From JANNSX01 sp041397825 (GTDB lineage: Bacteria > Pseudomonadota > Alphaproteobacteria > Rhizobiales > Hyphomicrobiaceae): a DNA stretch of 64,000 nt. Below, in pieces: positions 40,972-50,771 of the stretch. The notes under the pieces were generated by a model. That model had not been told where the DNA came from, searched no databases, and was given only the letters and a program-made list of their open reading frames with translations. The stretch lies in contig JAWKVX010000004.1 of assembly GCA_041397825.1 (NCBI GenBank), forward strand, positions 558,001 to 622,000, given 5' to 3'. Positions within the stretch are counted from its first letter, which is position 1. The number at the start of each line of letters is the position of its first letter. The position numbers and the translations under genes were made by a program.

Positions 40972-43266
40972 TCAGTGCGCGCCGATGGGGCTCACGTCGT
41001 GCAGATCGATGCTGATCTCCTCCGGGCTGGCGCCATCGGCCGTCATCTCCGTCTCGATGGCGTAGGTCAGCGCCACGCGGGCGTGGTGGCGGGCGCCGTT
41101 GGCCTCGCCGCGATAGGGGACGACGATCGGATCGGGAACCTCGCCTTTGGCATAGGCCGCCGCGTTCCGCCCCATGCTGCGGTAGTGCATGAGATGCGTG
41201 ATCGGCGCGTTCGAGAACAGCTCCAGATTGTGGTGCGGCAGCCGATCCTTCTGATGGATGACGGCGGTGCCCTTCGCCTGGATGCCGATGCCCACACCAG
41301 AGCCGGCGAGGCGGGCGGCACTGAGGCCCAGGAACGAGGTATCGGCCGTGTGCCGCATGCGCACGACCCGCGCCTTCGCCCCGCTTTCCTCGATGCCTCC
41401 GATCAACTCGTGGAGCACGCTCGACAGCGGATGTCCGGCGAGCGTCTGGAAGAGCTTGAGGCCGAAGGCCGGCGATAGCCCGATGACGACCTCACGCGGA
41501 TCGGTCCCGGCCGTGGCCTCCCCCATGGTCTTGTAGGTGATCCGCCCCGCTTCCTCGGCGCGATAGGCGTTCTCCGACCGCAGCACGTCCTCCTGGTCCA
41601 GCACGTCGCGGATGGCCGACAGCTCACGCTTGCGGGCTTCGGTGACGCGATAGCCCGAGCCGGGGCCCTGATAGTCGTTGGGATCGTTGACGGCGCTGAC
41701 GATGCGTCCGTCGCGGATTACCGCCGAGGTCTGCAGATAGTCGCCGGAGACCCGGAGCCTCACCATCGCGAGCAGGTTCCCCGCCTCCTCTGAGAAACCG
41801 CGATTGGCGAGCGCCTTGATGACATCGACGACGGTGATGCCCTTGGCCTTGATGGCATCCGAGATCAGACCGGCCTCGCGCGGCCCGAAGCTCCGCGTCT
41901 CGTCGGAGCCGGAGGCGGCGACGACGCTGGCCAGCATCTCCGCCGTCGGCCTGGCCAGATCGAGCTCCTCGAGCACGGCGCGCAGGGCCTCGACCGCACG
42001 TTTCCGCAACGCGAGCACGTGCGTCTCCTCGACCGGCGTCAGCCCGCCGTCAGCCTCGAAATCGCGTTGCAGCACCAGATAGTCCTCCATCTCCTCCCCG
42101 TTTAGCAGCGAGGCATTGAAGGAGTTGTCGTATTTGAGGATCGAGCCGAAGCCCGAGCAGATGAGATCCGAACCGGCGATGAGATAGGGGAGGATCTTGG
42201 CACCGACCCGGATTTCCGACTCGCTCGCCCGTGCATCGTTTCCCGAGGCGCATTCGAGGTCGAGCCAGACGGCGATCAGGTTCTCCGCCATCAGCTCGCG
42301 CATGCCCCCCGGCACGGTACAGGTGAGTGGTGCGCCGTCGATGCCGCCGTTCTGCGTCCCCTGCACGCCCATGGCGCGCTGCAGGCAGAGGCAGCGGGCC
42401 TCCAGATAGAGCAGAGATTTCTGCTCGTGAAAGCCCATCAGCAGCTCCGAACCGGCCCCGGACGTGCAGCGCATCTTGATGCCGCGCGAGGCATAGGCCG
42501 CCGACAGGAAGGCTTTCGACCAGGGCGTGTCGTCGCCGTCGATGAAGGTCTTCTCGGTGCCGTAGACGGAGACCGTCTCGGCGTAGGAGGAGAAGCCCGC
42601 CATGCCGATCTGCAATTCCTCAGCCTCCTCGGAGGAGCACTGGAAGAGCGTGCCCCAGCGCCCGACAGCGGCGCCGACGGCGCATGCGACCGCATTCGAC
42701 CAGGCGTTACGCGCGACGCGCTGTGTCGTCTCGATCTCGTCGAAGCCGAAGGCGACAGCGGTTGCCGCATCGGCCGCGAGCTGCAGGGGATCGTCCTTGG
42801 CGTTGGTGACGTGGCCCTGATTGCCTGGGGTTTTGCGCGCCCGCATCTTCGAATAGGCAAAGGCAATCTCGATGGCTGACAGATGCGCCACCACTTCGGC
42901 GAGCTTCGCCGGCGTCATCCCGTGCGCGAGCCGAGTCAACTCACTCCTCGGCACATGCATATCGACGAGCCGGCGGGCGAGCTCGGCCGACGGCGTCGCC
43001 ATCGCCTCCTCCGCCACCTCGAGATCCAGATGATGCCTGGCGATGAAGGTGTCGATCATGTCGAAATCAGCCGCCGCCACCCCATCCATCGACAGGACGC
43101 GCCCGCCCTCGACAGCCAGTCCCGCTGCCGGGTCCTTCGGGCTCGCGAAGGCCGAGAATCCGTTCAGCGCGTCCTCGGCCGCAAACCGGTCAAGCCGAAG
43201 CGGCCGCTCGTCCCAGTCGGCAAAGCGCTTCCAGCGATTGGCATTGAGCGACGGGCGGTCCTGCAT
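40972..43266 (-). CDS. pduC: B12-dependent diol/glycerol dehydratase, fused large and medium subunits
   Basis: A 764-residue fusion. Residues 1-555 match the large (alpha) subunit. Klebsiella active-site residues His143, Glu170, Glu221, Gln296 and Asp335 correspond with a constant offset of 9 to His152, Glu179, Glu230, Gln305 and Asp344, all conserved. Residues about 575-755 match the medium (beta) subunit (VIGLSPAFGLKLFQ, GSGVGIGIQAKGT, VIHQKDRLPHHNLELF). It should dehydrate a 1,2-diol or glycerol to an aldehyde using adenosylcobalamin. No small subunit or reactivase adjoins; the only small subunit visible is at 6213-6641. GGGAG lies seven bases before the start. The oxidoreductase upstream is 122 bases away, same strand. 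Confidence 0.93.
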   Translation of the reverse strand: MQDRPSLNANRWKRFADWDERPLRLDRFAAEDALNGFSAFASPKDPAAGLAVEGGRVLSMDGVAAADFDMIDTFIARHHLDLEVAEEAMATPSAELARRLVDMHVPRSELTRLAHGMTPAKLAEVVAHLSAIEIAFAYSKMRARKTPGNQGHVTNAKDDPLQLAADAATAVAFGFDEIETTQRVARNAWSNAVACAVGAAVGRWGTLFQCSSEEAEELQIGMAGFSSYAETVSVYGTEKTFIDGDDTPWSKAFLSAAYASRGIKMRCTSGAGSELLMGFHEQKSLLYLEARCLCLQRAMGVQGTQNGGIDGAPLTCTVPGGMRELMAENLIAVWLDLECASGNDARASESEIRVGAKILPYLIAGSDLICSGFGSILKYDNSFNASLLNGEEMEDYLVLQRDFEADGGLTPVEETHVLALRKRAVEALRAVLEELDLARPTAEMLASVVAASGSDETRSFGPREAGLISDAIKAKGITVVDVIKALANRGFSEEAGNLLAMVRLRVSGDYLQTSAVIRDGRIVSAVNDPNDYQGPGSGYRVTEARKRELSAIRDVLDQEDVLRSENAYRAEEAGRITYKTMGEATAGTDPREVVIGLSPAFGLKLFQTLAGHPLSSVLHELIGGIEESGAKARVVRMRHTADTSFLGLSAARLAGSGVGIGIQAKGTAVIHQKDRLPHHNLELFSNAPITHLMHYRSMGRNAAAYAKGEVPDPIVVPYRGEANGARHHARVALTYAIETEMTADGASPEEISIDLHDVSPIGAH

Positions 43267-43388
43267 CGGTATCTCCCGAGAGCAAATCGGAGCGGAAGCT
43301 TCCGCCCGGCAGCGGGTTCCGTCAAGGCGGACCGGTCGTCGGTCGCGCCACGCGGCAGATCAGGCAGGGGTATTCGCCGTCAGTGAGC

Positions 43389-46300
43389 CTACTCGGCCGC
43401 GCGCGCCGTTGCCGCCGGGTCCCGCCAACAGCCAAGCAGGGTGTCACGCTCCAGCGCGAAGGCTTCGATCTGCCGGGCCTTGACGTGGCCATAGCCGCGA
43501 ATGCGACTATAGACGGCGGCAAGCTCGACGGCGAGCGCGTGCCTCTCTGGCGCCAGCTCGCCGGCCAGGCGCGTCACCAGCGCCTCGTACTCGGCGATGA
43601 GCGCCCGCTCCTGTCGCCGCTCGGCGGTCCGGCCGAAGGGATCGAGCCAGGTGCCACGCAATCCCTTGAGGCGGGCGAGGCCCCGCATCACCGGCACGAT
43701 CCAGCCCCCGAAGGCCCGCTTCAACGGCAGACCGGTGTCCGGATCGGTCTTGGTAAGGAGGGGCGGCGCCAGATGCACCTTGAGCTTGAAGCCGGGCTCG
43801 AATGTCTCGGCCAGGGCGGTCTGCAATTCGCCCGAGGTGTAGAGCCGGGCCACCTCGTACTCGTCCTTGTAGGCCATCAGCCTGTGGAGCGTCCGGGCGA
43901 CGGCGATGGCGAAGCCCGAACGACCAGGGGTTCTCGCCGCCTCGGCCCGCTCGGCCAGGTCGACAACTGCACGATAGCGATCGGCGTAGGCCGCATTCTG
44001 GTAGTCGGTCAGATCACGAACTCGCCAGGCGACGATGTCCCCGAGCGACTCGGCTCGCTTTGCCGCTTTCCCCGGCGCGGCCACGGCCTGGACTGCGGCC
44101 AGATCGATCGCCGCGCGCCGTCCCCAGCGGAACGTCTCCTTGTTCGCGTCGACGGCCACACCGTTGATCTCGATGGCGCGCTCGATGGCGGCCGAGGTCA
44201 CGGGGATGAGACCTTTCTGATAGGCATAGCCGAGCATCAGCATGTTGGTGGCGATCGAGTCACCCAACAACCGCGTCGCGATGGCCGTCGCATCGAGCCA
44301 TGAAAGCTTGGCCTCACCGGCCGTGCTCCGCAGCCTTTGATCGATCGCGGACGTCGGGAAGGCGAGATCGGGATGGCGTGTGAAATGTCCGGTGATCGTC
44401 TCCTGCGTGTTGACGATGACCGATGTCCTCGCCGCATCGATCGTCTCGAGGGCGAGATCCGCACCGGTGACGAGGCTGTCGCACCCGAGCACGAGGTCGG
44501 CTGCAGCGGCGTTGATCTGCACGGAATGGATGTCTGCGTCGGACATGGCCAGCCGGATATGGCTCGTCACCGCGCCGCCCTTCTGGGCCATACCAAACTG
44601 GTCGACGGCCGAGGCGGCCAGCCCTTCCAGATGCGCGGCCATGGTGATCATGGCGCCGATGGTGACGACACCCGTGCCGCCGATGCCGGTGACCAGGATG
44701 TTGTAGCTCGCACCCACCGACAACCGAGGCCGCTCAGGCTCCGGCAGCAGCGTCAAGTGGGCCGGTATGGCCACGCCTGCTGCCTTGCGCTTCAGCTTGG
44801 CGCCGACCACCGAGACAAAACTCGGGCAGAAACCGTTGAGGCAGGAATAGTCCTTGTTGCAGGATGATTGATCGATCTTGCGCTTGCGTCCGAGCTCGGT
44901 TTCGACGGGTATGACGGACAGGCAATTCGACTTGACGCTGCAATCTCCACAGCCTTCACAAACGCGCTCGTTAATGAAAAGCCTCTCATCCGGATCTGGC
45001 AGTGTGCCCTGCTTGCGACGGCGGCGCTTCTCGGCGGCACAGGTCTGATCGTAGATGAGAACCGTGGTCCCCTCGACCTCGCGCAATTCACGCTGTATCG
45101 CGTCCAACCTGCAGCGATGCTCGAGCGTCGTCCCCGGCGGAAATCCCGCGCTGGCGCTGTAGCGCTCCGGCGCCTCGCTGACGACGACGATGCGCCGAAC
45201 ACCTTCGGCGGCAACCTGCCGCGCGATCGACTGCGGCGTCTGCTCGCCGTCGACCGGCTGGCCGCCGGTCATCGCCACTGCATCGTTGAAGAGGATCTTG
45301 AAGGTCATGTTGACCTTGGCGGCGACGGCGGCGCGAATGGCGAGCAGACCCGAATGGAAATAGGTTCCGTCGCCCATGTTCTGGAACACGTGGTTTGTCT
45401 CAACAAAAGGAGCTTGTCCGAACCAGGTCGCCCCCTCGCCCCCCATATGCGTATGTGTGACCACGCCACGATCCATAAGCGTTGACATGTAGTGGCAGCC
45501 GACGCCGCCATGGGCGCGGCTGCCGTCCGGAACGCGCGTCGAGGTGCTGTGGGGACAGCCCGAGCAGAAGAAGGGCGCCCTGAGAAACGGCAGCTTCTCC
45601 CGTTCGACCTTGGCCTTGGACTTCTGCTCGAGGACCGCAACACGATAACGCATTGCCTCGCTATCGTGGAACGGTCTGATTCTGCGAGCGATCGCACGTG
45701 CGATGGTGTCCGGCCCCATCTCGCCGATCTCGTTGATGAGGAGTGTACCCGTCTCGTCGTAGCGGCCGACCACGCGCGGTCGCCGGCCATCAGGCAATGA
45801 ATAGAGCGCGTCTTTTGCCGCCTGCTCGATCATGCGACGCTTCTCGTCGACGACGAGCACCTCCTCGAGTCCCGCCGCAAAGTCGCGGAAGAGCTGGTCG
45901 TCCAGTGGATTGACGAGCCCGAGCTTCAGCACGGATATTCCGGCCTCGGCGGCGCGACGCTCGTCGAGCCCGAGCGAGCGCAGTGCCTCCATGACATCGT
46001 GCGCCACAGTCCCCGCACAGACGATGCCGAAGCGTGGTCTCGGCGCCGCGACGAGACACCTGTTGATGGTGTTGGCCCGCGCGAAGGCCAGTGCCGCCGG
46101 CAGTTTGTAGCGTACCAAACGCTCCTCCTGGGGATGCCAGGGATCAGGGAGCCGAATGTGGACTCCTCCAGGTGGGACGGCGAACTCCGGGCGGACAATC
46201 TCAAGCGCCTCCGCGTCGACAGCCAAGCTCGTCGCCGTGTCGAGCGTGTTGGCGACCGTCTTCATGCCGACCCAAGCGCCGGAGAAGCGCGACATCTCCC

Positions 46301-46856
46301 AGCCGAGAAGGCCGTAGACGATCATCTCGGCGACATCGGCCGGGACCAGCGTCGGCATCATCAGGTCGAAGAAGGTAGGCTCGCTCGCCGCCACGACGTC
46401 GGTCGACTTCATGCCGTGATCGTCGCCGACGACGGCGATGACGCCGCCATTGGGCGCGGTGCCGGCATGATTGGCGTGCCGCAAGGCATCGACGCTCCGG
46501 TCGAGCCCCGGCCCTTTGCCATACCAGAGGGAGAAGACCCCGTCGTACCTCGCACCAGGGAAGAGGCCGATCTGCTGCGTACCCCAGCAGGAGGTGGCGG
46601 CGATGTCCTCGTTGACGGCGGGGAGGAACTGGATGCGATCGGCGACGAGCGTGCGGGCTCGCCAGAGCTCCTTGTCGACATTGTGCATGGGCGAGCCGCG
46701 ATAGCCCGAGATGAAGCATCCGGTTTTGAGGCCACGTGCCGCGTCCCGCTCGACCTGCAGCAATGCCATCCGCAAGATCGCCTGGCTCCCCGTCAGATAG
46801 ATGCGGCCGTCGCGGTGCGTGTATTTGTCGTCCAAGGTCAGAGGCAGCAGGGACAT
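43389..46856 (-). CDS. Indolepyruvate ferredoxin oxidoreductase family protein (fused, 1155 aa)
   Basis: A single-chain 2-oxoacid:ferredoxin oxidoreductase. N-terminal pyrimidine-binding part: GCFISGYRGSPMHNVDKEL and AVNEDIAATSCWGTQQ. TPP part: FFCSGCPHSTSTRVPDGS and GGEGATWFGQAPFV. Iron-sulfur segment: VCEGCGDCSVKSNCLSV, then SSCNKDYSCLNGFCPSF. Gamma-type domain about residues 715-890: VTGIGGTGVVTIGAMITMAA. It oxidatively decarboxylates aryl- or branched 2-oxo acids to acyl-CoA, passing electrons to ferredoxin. Length fits the long fused proteobacterial type. Divergent from the acyl-CoA operon, whose enzymes could take its product. Confidence 0.93.
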   Translation of the reverse strand: MSLLPLTLDDKYTHRDGRIYLTGSQAILRMALLQVERDAARGLKTGCFISGYRGSPMHNVDKELWRARTLVADRIQFLPAVNEDIAATSCWGTQQIGLFPGARYDGVFSLWYGKGPGLDRSVDALRHANHAGTAPNGGVIAVVGDDHGMKSTDVVAASEPTFFDLMMPTLVPADVAEMIVYGLLGWEMSRFSGAWVGMKTVANTLDTATSLAVDAEALEIVRPEFAVPPGGVHIRLPDPWHPQEERLVRYKLPAALAFARANTINRCLVAAPRPRFGIVCAGTVAHDVMEALRSLGLDERRAAEAGISVLKLGLVNPLDDQLFRDFAAGLEEVLVVDEKRRMIEQAAKDALYSLPDGRRPRVVGRYDETGTLLINEIGEMGPDTIARAIARRIRPFHDSEAMRYRVAVLEQKSKAKVEREKLPFLRAPFFCSGCPHSTSTRVPDGSRAHGGVGCHYMSTLMDRGVVTHTHMGGEGATWFGQAPFVETNHVFQNMGDGTYFHSGLLAIRAAVAAKVNMTFKILFNDAVAMTGGQPVDGEQTPQSIARQVAAEGVRRIVVVSEAPERYSASAGFPPGTTLEHRCRLDAIQRELREVEGTTVLIYDQTCAAEKRRRRKQGTLPDPDERLFINERVCEGCGDCSVKSNCLSVIPVETELGRKRKIDQSSCNKDYSCLNGFCPSFVSVVGAKLKRKAAGVAIPAHLTLLPEPERPRLSVGASYNILVTGIGGTGVVTIGAMITMAAHLEGLAASAVDQFGMAQKGGAVTSHIRLAMSDADIHSVQINAAAADLVLGCDSLVTGADLALETIDAARTSVIVNTQETITGHFTRHPDLAFPTSAIDQRLRSTAGEAKLSWLDATAIATRLLGDSIATNMLMLGYAYQKGLIPVTSAAIERAIEINGVAVDANKETFRWGRRAAIDLAAVQAVAAPGKAAKRAESLGDIVAWRVRDLTDYQNAAYADRYRAVVDLAERAEAARTPGRSGFAIAVARTLHRLMAYKDEYEVARLYTSGELQTALAETFEPGFKLKVHLAPPLLTKTDPDTGLPLKRAFGGWIVPVMRGLARLKGLRGTWLDPFGRTAERRQERALIAEYEALVTRLAGELAPERHALAVELAAVYSRIRGYGHVKARQIEAFALERDTLLGCWRDPAATARAAE

Positions 46857-47124
46857 GCGGCAACCTTCGGTGAGGCGGGATTTGCCGTGAACGCTAGCAC
46901 ACGGGCAAAGCCCATCGCCATGTGCCTGCCGGGAGCGGGAGCAGCGCCAGGGACATGGCTTGCGCGGCGCGTCCCTGCGTCGTCATCATCGAACAGGCGC
47001 CAGATCTTCGGTCCCTAGCCCTCGGGGATGACGAGAAAGCGACACCGCCATGCCCGGAGAGGGCTGGCCCAGTCGCGATCGCCGCTGCTAGCCTCACCCG
47101 AATTCGATCGAAACAGGACTGCCC

Positions 47125-48267
47125 ATGGACCCCATCCACGTCACCGACGTGCACCGCGCGCTCCGCGAGCAAGTGCGACGCTTCGTCGACACCGAGGTCG
47201 TGCCGAACGGCGCCGGCTGGGAGGCAGCCGGCCGCGTGCCGCGAGAGTTTCATCGCAAATTAGGCGCTCTGGGGCTCCTCGGTATCCGCGTGCCCCAGGC
47301 CTATGGCGGCAGCGGTCTCGATGCCCAGGCCTCCGTCGTCATGGCCGAGGAACTCGCGCAGTCGACTTTCGGCGGATTCACCATGATGACCATGGTGCAT
47401 ACCGATATGGCGTCGCCGCATCTCATCCATGCGGGATCGCCGGCACAATGCGCGCGCTATCTGCCCGGTGTCGTGTCGGGTGACGTCTTCACCGCCATCG
47501 CTGTGACGGAGCCCGACGCCGGCTCCGACGTGCAGGCCCTCAAGACGCGGGCTGTGCGCAACGGCAATGGCTGGCGGCTGACCGGCCGCAAGGTCTTCAT
47601 CACCAACGCGGTTCACGGCGATCTGTTGATCGTTGCCGCCGTTACCGATCCCAGTGCGAAGCCATCACGCGGCATATCGATGTTCCTTGTCGAGCGTACG
47701 GCTCCCGGTGTCGAGGTGACGCGCAAGCTCGACAAGATGGGCTGGCATTGCTCCGACACGGCCGAGCTGACCTTCGACAACGTTCAGTTGCCCGCCGAGG
47801 CTCTGCTTGGCGAGGAGAACCGCGGCTTTTACGAGATCATGAGGAATTTTCAGAACGAGCGCCTGATCGCCGCCGCCATCTATGCCGGCGAGGCACGGAA
47901 GGCGATCGAGATCACCTTGGACTATGTCCGGACCCGCAAGGCCTTTGGCGCGACGCTATGGGACAAGCAGGCCATCCGCCAGCGCCTGGCCTTGCTCTCG
48001 GCGCAGGTCGAGGCACTCCGCCAGCTCGTCTATCACACGGCCTGGCTCGACAGTCAGGGCATCGACTGCGTCAAGGAGGTGTCGATGGCAAAAGCCTGGG
48101 GTGGCGAGCTCGTCAACGAGGTCGTGTTCGCCTGCCAGCAGTTCCACGGCGGTTTCGGATACATGCGCGAGTCGGCGATCGAGCGCATGGTCCGCGATGC
48201 GCGCATCCACACCATCGGCGGCGGCGCCACCGAGGTGATGCTCGAGGAGGTCGCCAAACGCCTGTGA
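47125..48267 (+). CDS. Acyl-CoA dehydrogenase
   Basis: A 380-residue FAD-dependent acyl-CoA dehydrogenase. Family signatures are present: AVTEPDAGSDVQALKTRAV (FAD/substrate loop), GRKVFITNA, and the C-terminal GGFGYMRESAIERMVRDAR. The Glu in RESAIER is a candidate catalytic base. It introduces an alpha-beta double bond into a short or branched acyl-CoA, feeding electrons to ETF. First gene of the rightward operon, with a 267-base divergent leader in which I see no clear operator. Confidence 0.92.
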   Translation: MDPIHVTDVHRALREQVRRFVDTEVVPNGAGWEAAGRVPREFHRKLGALGLLGIRVPQAYGGSGLDAQASVVMAEELAQSTFGGFTMMTMVHTDMASPHLIHAGSPAQCARYLPGVVSGDVFTAIAVTEPDAGSDVQALKTRAVRNGNGWRLTGRKVFITNAVHGDLLIVAAVTDPSAKPSRGISMFLVERTAPGVEVTRKLDKMGWHCSDTAELTFDNVQLPAEALLGEENRGFYEIMRNFQNERLIAAAIYAGEARKAIEITLDYVRTRKAFGATLWDKQAIRQRLALLSAQVEALRQLVYHTAWLDSQGIDCVKEVSMAKAWGGELVNEVVFACQQFHGGFGYMRESAIERMVRDARIHTIGGGATEVMLEEVAKRL

Positions 48268-48381
48268 GACGGGCCTTGCCCTCTCGCATGCCGCCAATCC
48301 GCACGGGGCATAGCTCTCTCGCAGCCGGCGAGGTAACGTCGTGGCCAACAGCCGACAACTGGCACGCGGAAGGATCGAAGT

Positions 48382-49551
48382 GTGACGAAAGAGTGCGACT
48401 TCCTCATCATCGGCGCCGGTATCGGCGGCGCCTCGACCGGCTACTTCCTGTCCGAGACGCACAAGGTCATCCTCCTCGAGATGGAGGATCAGCCGGGCTA
48501 TCACACGACCGGGCGCTCGATCGCCGTCTACACCGAGGCCTACGGCCCGCGCACCATCCGCGCGCTCGCCCGCTCCGGCCACGGCTTCTTCACGCGGCCA
48601 CCGGCCGGCTTCACCGATGTGCCACTGGCGCGCCCGCAGGGCTTCCTGTTCGTTGCGCGCAGCGACCAGCGCGAGGCGCTTCAGAAGATGCTCAAGGCCG
48701 CGCAGGAGCTCTCGCCCGACAACCACGCCGTTTCCGCCGACGATGCCGTCAAGATGGTGCCTGTGCTCAGGCGCGACTATCTGGATTCGACCTTCCTCGA
48801 TCCGACGGCCATGGCCCTCGACGTCGCGGCCATTCACCAGGGGTACCTGCGCGGTTTGAGGTCGAATGGCGGCCAGATCGTCTGCAAGGCAGAAGCCATG
48901 AAGGTCGAGCGGAAGGGCGGCAAGTGGCATGTGACGACTCCCGCCGGCACCTTCTCCGCGCCGGTCGTCATCAATGCCGCAGGCGCTTGGGCGGATCAGA
49001 TCGGCGCGCGCTTCGGCGCCAAATCGATCGGCCTGCAGCCGATGCGCCGCACTGCCATCGCCTTCGTTCCGCCGAATGTTCCGGTCGACAACGATTGGCC
49101 GGTCGTCATCGACGTCAACGAGGATTGGTATTTCAAGGTTGACGCCGGGACCGTGCTCGGCTCGCTCGCCGACGAGACGCCGTCGGAGCCCGTCGACGCG
49201 CAGCCAGAGGAGATCGACATCGCCACGACAGTCGATCGCATCGAGCGCGCCTCGACGATGCAGATCAAACGCATTCAGCGCTCCTGGGCAGGGCTCAGGA
49301 GCTTCGTCGCCGACCGCTCGACGGTCACCGGCTACGATCCGGACATCGAAGGGTTCTACTGGTGTGCGGGACAGGGTGGCTATGGCATCGAGACTTCGAA
49401 CGGCATGGGCCGCGTAACGGCGGCGCTGGCTCGTGGCGAGGCTGTGCCGGCCGACATCCGCGCCCTCGGCGTCACCGAGGCCGATCTCGGACCCGAGCGC
49501 CTCTGGAAGAACGGCCCAGCCGTGAAACCTGCGCCGCTCGCGGGACATTGA
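48382..49551 (+). CDS. dauA: DauA-like FAD-dependent D-amino acid (D-arginine-type) dehydrogenase
   Basis: A 389-residue DAO-family flavoprotein closely resembling Pseudomonas D-arginine dehydrogenase. Shared features are DFLIIGAGIGGASTGYFLS, QPGYHTTGRSIAVYTEAYG, PPAGF, VPVLRRDYL, LHQGYLRG-like IHQGYLRG, LQPMRRTAIAF, WAGLRSFVAD and GQGGYGIETSNGMG. It oxidises an amino acid to its imino acid, passing electrons to the respiratory chain. The start is GTG 48382, with AAGGA upstream. Two RidA-family genes follow in the operon, matching the known need to hydrolyse the released imine. Substrate range is inferred. Confidence 0.87.
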   Translation: MTKECDFLIIGAGIGGASTGYFLSETHKVILLEMEDQPGYHTTGRSIAVYTEAYGPRTIRALARSGHGFFTRPPAGFTDVPLARPQGFLFVARSDQREALQKMLKAAQELSPDNHAVSADDAVKMVPVLRRDYLDSTFLDPTAMALDVAAIHQGYLRGLRSNGGQIVCKAEAMKVERKGGKWHVTTPAGTFSAPVVINAAGAWADQIGARFGAKSIGLQPMRRTAIAFVPPNVPVDNDWPVVIDVNEDWYFKVDAGTVLGSLADETPSEPVDAQPEEIDIATTVDRIERASTMQIKRIQRSWAGLRSFVADRSTVTGYDPDIEGFYWCAGQGGYGIETSNGMGRVTAALARGEAVPADIRALGVTEADLGPERLWKNGPAVKPAPLAGH

Positions 49552-49567
49552 TCACCAGGAAAATTCC

Positions 49568-50365
49568 ATGACCTCATACGACAGTTACCAGCATATCCTG
49601 TTCTCGAAGCGCGATCGCATTCTTACCGTCACCATCAACCGGCCGGACAAGCTCAACGCGGTGCACGGGCCCCTTCACGAGGAGCTCTCCCGTGTCTTCT
49701 ACGACGTCGCCGCCGATCACACGGTCGACGTCGTGATCCTGACCGGTGCGGGCCGCGCCTTCTCGGCCGGTGGCGACGTCGACTGGCTGCAATCGATGAT
49801 CGACGACGCAGACGCATGGAATCGCTGCCGCTTCGAGGCCAAGAAGATCGTCTACGGTCTCCTCGATTGCGAGAAGCCGGTCATCGCCAAGCTCAACGGA
49901 CATGCCATGGGGTTGGGCGCCACCATGGCGCTCTTCTGCGATGTGATCTTCGCAACCAAGAACGCCCGCATCGGCGACCCGCATGTGATGGTCGGCCTCG
50001 TCGCCGGCGATGGCGGCGCGATCATCTGGCCGCAGCTCATCGGCTACGCGCGCGCCAAGGAATTCCTGATGACCGGCGATCAGATCCGTGCCGAGGATGC
50101 CGAGCGGATGGGGCTCATCAATCACGCCGTCGACGATGCGGAGCTCGATGCCAAGGTGGAGGCCTTCGCCGACAGACTCGCAGCCGGCGCCACGCAGTCG
50201 ATTCGCTACACGAAGGTGTCCGTCAACATCGGCCTGCGCCAGCTCGCACATTCGATCCTCGATGCGAGCCTCGCCTACGAGTCGGTGACGAACTTCGGCA
50301 AGGATCACCAGGAGGCGCTCAATGCCTTCAAGGAGAAGCGCAAGCCGAAGTTCACGGGTGAGTAG
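49568..50365 (+). CDS. Enoyl-CoA hydratase/isomerase family protein, one catalytic Glu replaced
   Basis: A 265-residue crotonase. The oxyanion-hole segments are GRAFSAGGDVDWL and GHAMGLGATMALFCD. At the position of crotonase Glu144 the sequence reads DPHVMVGLVAGDGG, so the Glu is replaced by His; the second Glu (Glu164 equivalent) is kept in RAKEFLMTG. Hydration may therefore be replaced by isomerase, hydrolase or other crotonase chemistry. It starts 16 bases after the dehydrogenase stop, in the same operon. Confidence 0.88.
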   Translation: MTSYDSYQHILFSKRDRILTVTINRPDKLNAVHGPLHEELSRVFYDVAADHTVDVVILTGAGRAFSAGGDVDWLQSMIDDADAWNRCRFEAKKIVYGLLDCEKPVIAKLNGHAMGLGATMALFCDVIFATKNARIGDPHVMVGLVAGDGGAIIWPQLIGYARAKEFLMTGDQIRAEDAERMGLINHAVDDAELDAKVEAFADRLAAGATQSIRYTKVSVNIGLRQLAHSILDASLAYESVTNFGKDHQEALNAFKEKRKPKFTGE

Positions 50366-50380
50366 AGGGAGAGCACGCCG

Positions 50381-50767
50381 ATGATGAAGAAGATCAAGAC
50401 GCATCTGCCGGACCTCAAGGCGCCCGTCGAATGGGCGACGCGCGGCGGCGATACGGTTTTCACGACGCTGATCTCGATGCGGGCCGACGGCTCGGTGGAG
50501 ACCGGCGACATCCGTAAGCAGACGATCCTGATTCTGGATAACCTGAAGAAGATCATGGAGGCGGCCGGCGGCTCGCTCGCCGACGTCACGATCATCCAGG
50601 TCTTCATGACGGACCCGGCCGACTATGCCGCCATGAACGAGGAGTATGCGAAGGTCTTCCCGCCCGGTGCCTGCCCAAATCGCGGGACGATGTTCATCTC
50701 GGGCCTCGCACTTCCGGGCCTCAGAATTGAAATCGTGGCACAGGCTCATATTCCGGAGAAGCACTGA
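50381..50767 (+). CDS. ridA: RidA-family imine deaminase
   Basis: A 128-residue YjgF/YER057c/UK114 protein. Family marks are QTILILDNLKKIMEAAGGSL, the VTIIQVFMTDPADYAAMNEEY stretch, and CPNRGTMFISGL, which supplies the Arg matching the catalytic Arg105 of RidA. It hydrolyses reactive 2-imino acids to 2-oxo acids and ammonia as a trimer. Its place between acyl-CoA genes and a DauA-like enzyme fits a dedicated imine hydrolase. GAGGGAG lies upstream of the ATG. Confidence 0.9.
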   Translation: MMKKIKTHLPDLKAPVEWATRGGDTVFTTLISMRADGSVETGDIRKQTILILDNLKKIMEAAGGSLADVTIIQVFMTDPADYAAMNEEYAKVFPPGACPNRGTMFISGLALPGLRIEIVAQAHIPEKH

Positions 50768-50771
50768 GAGC

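Noticed and set aside
46857..47124. Possible small gene (minus-strand frame 46894-47253) in the divergent region before the acyl-CoA dehydrogenase
   Set aside because: It overlaps the start of the dehydrogenase by 129 bases and has no recognisable domain; the gap is better explained as divergent promoters.
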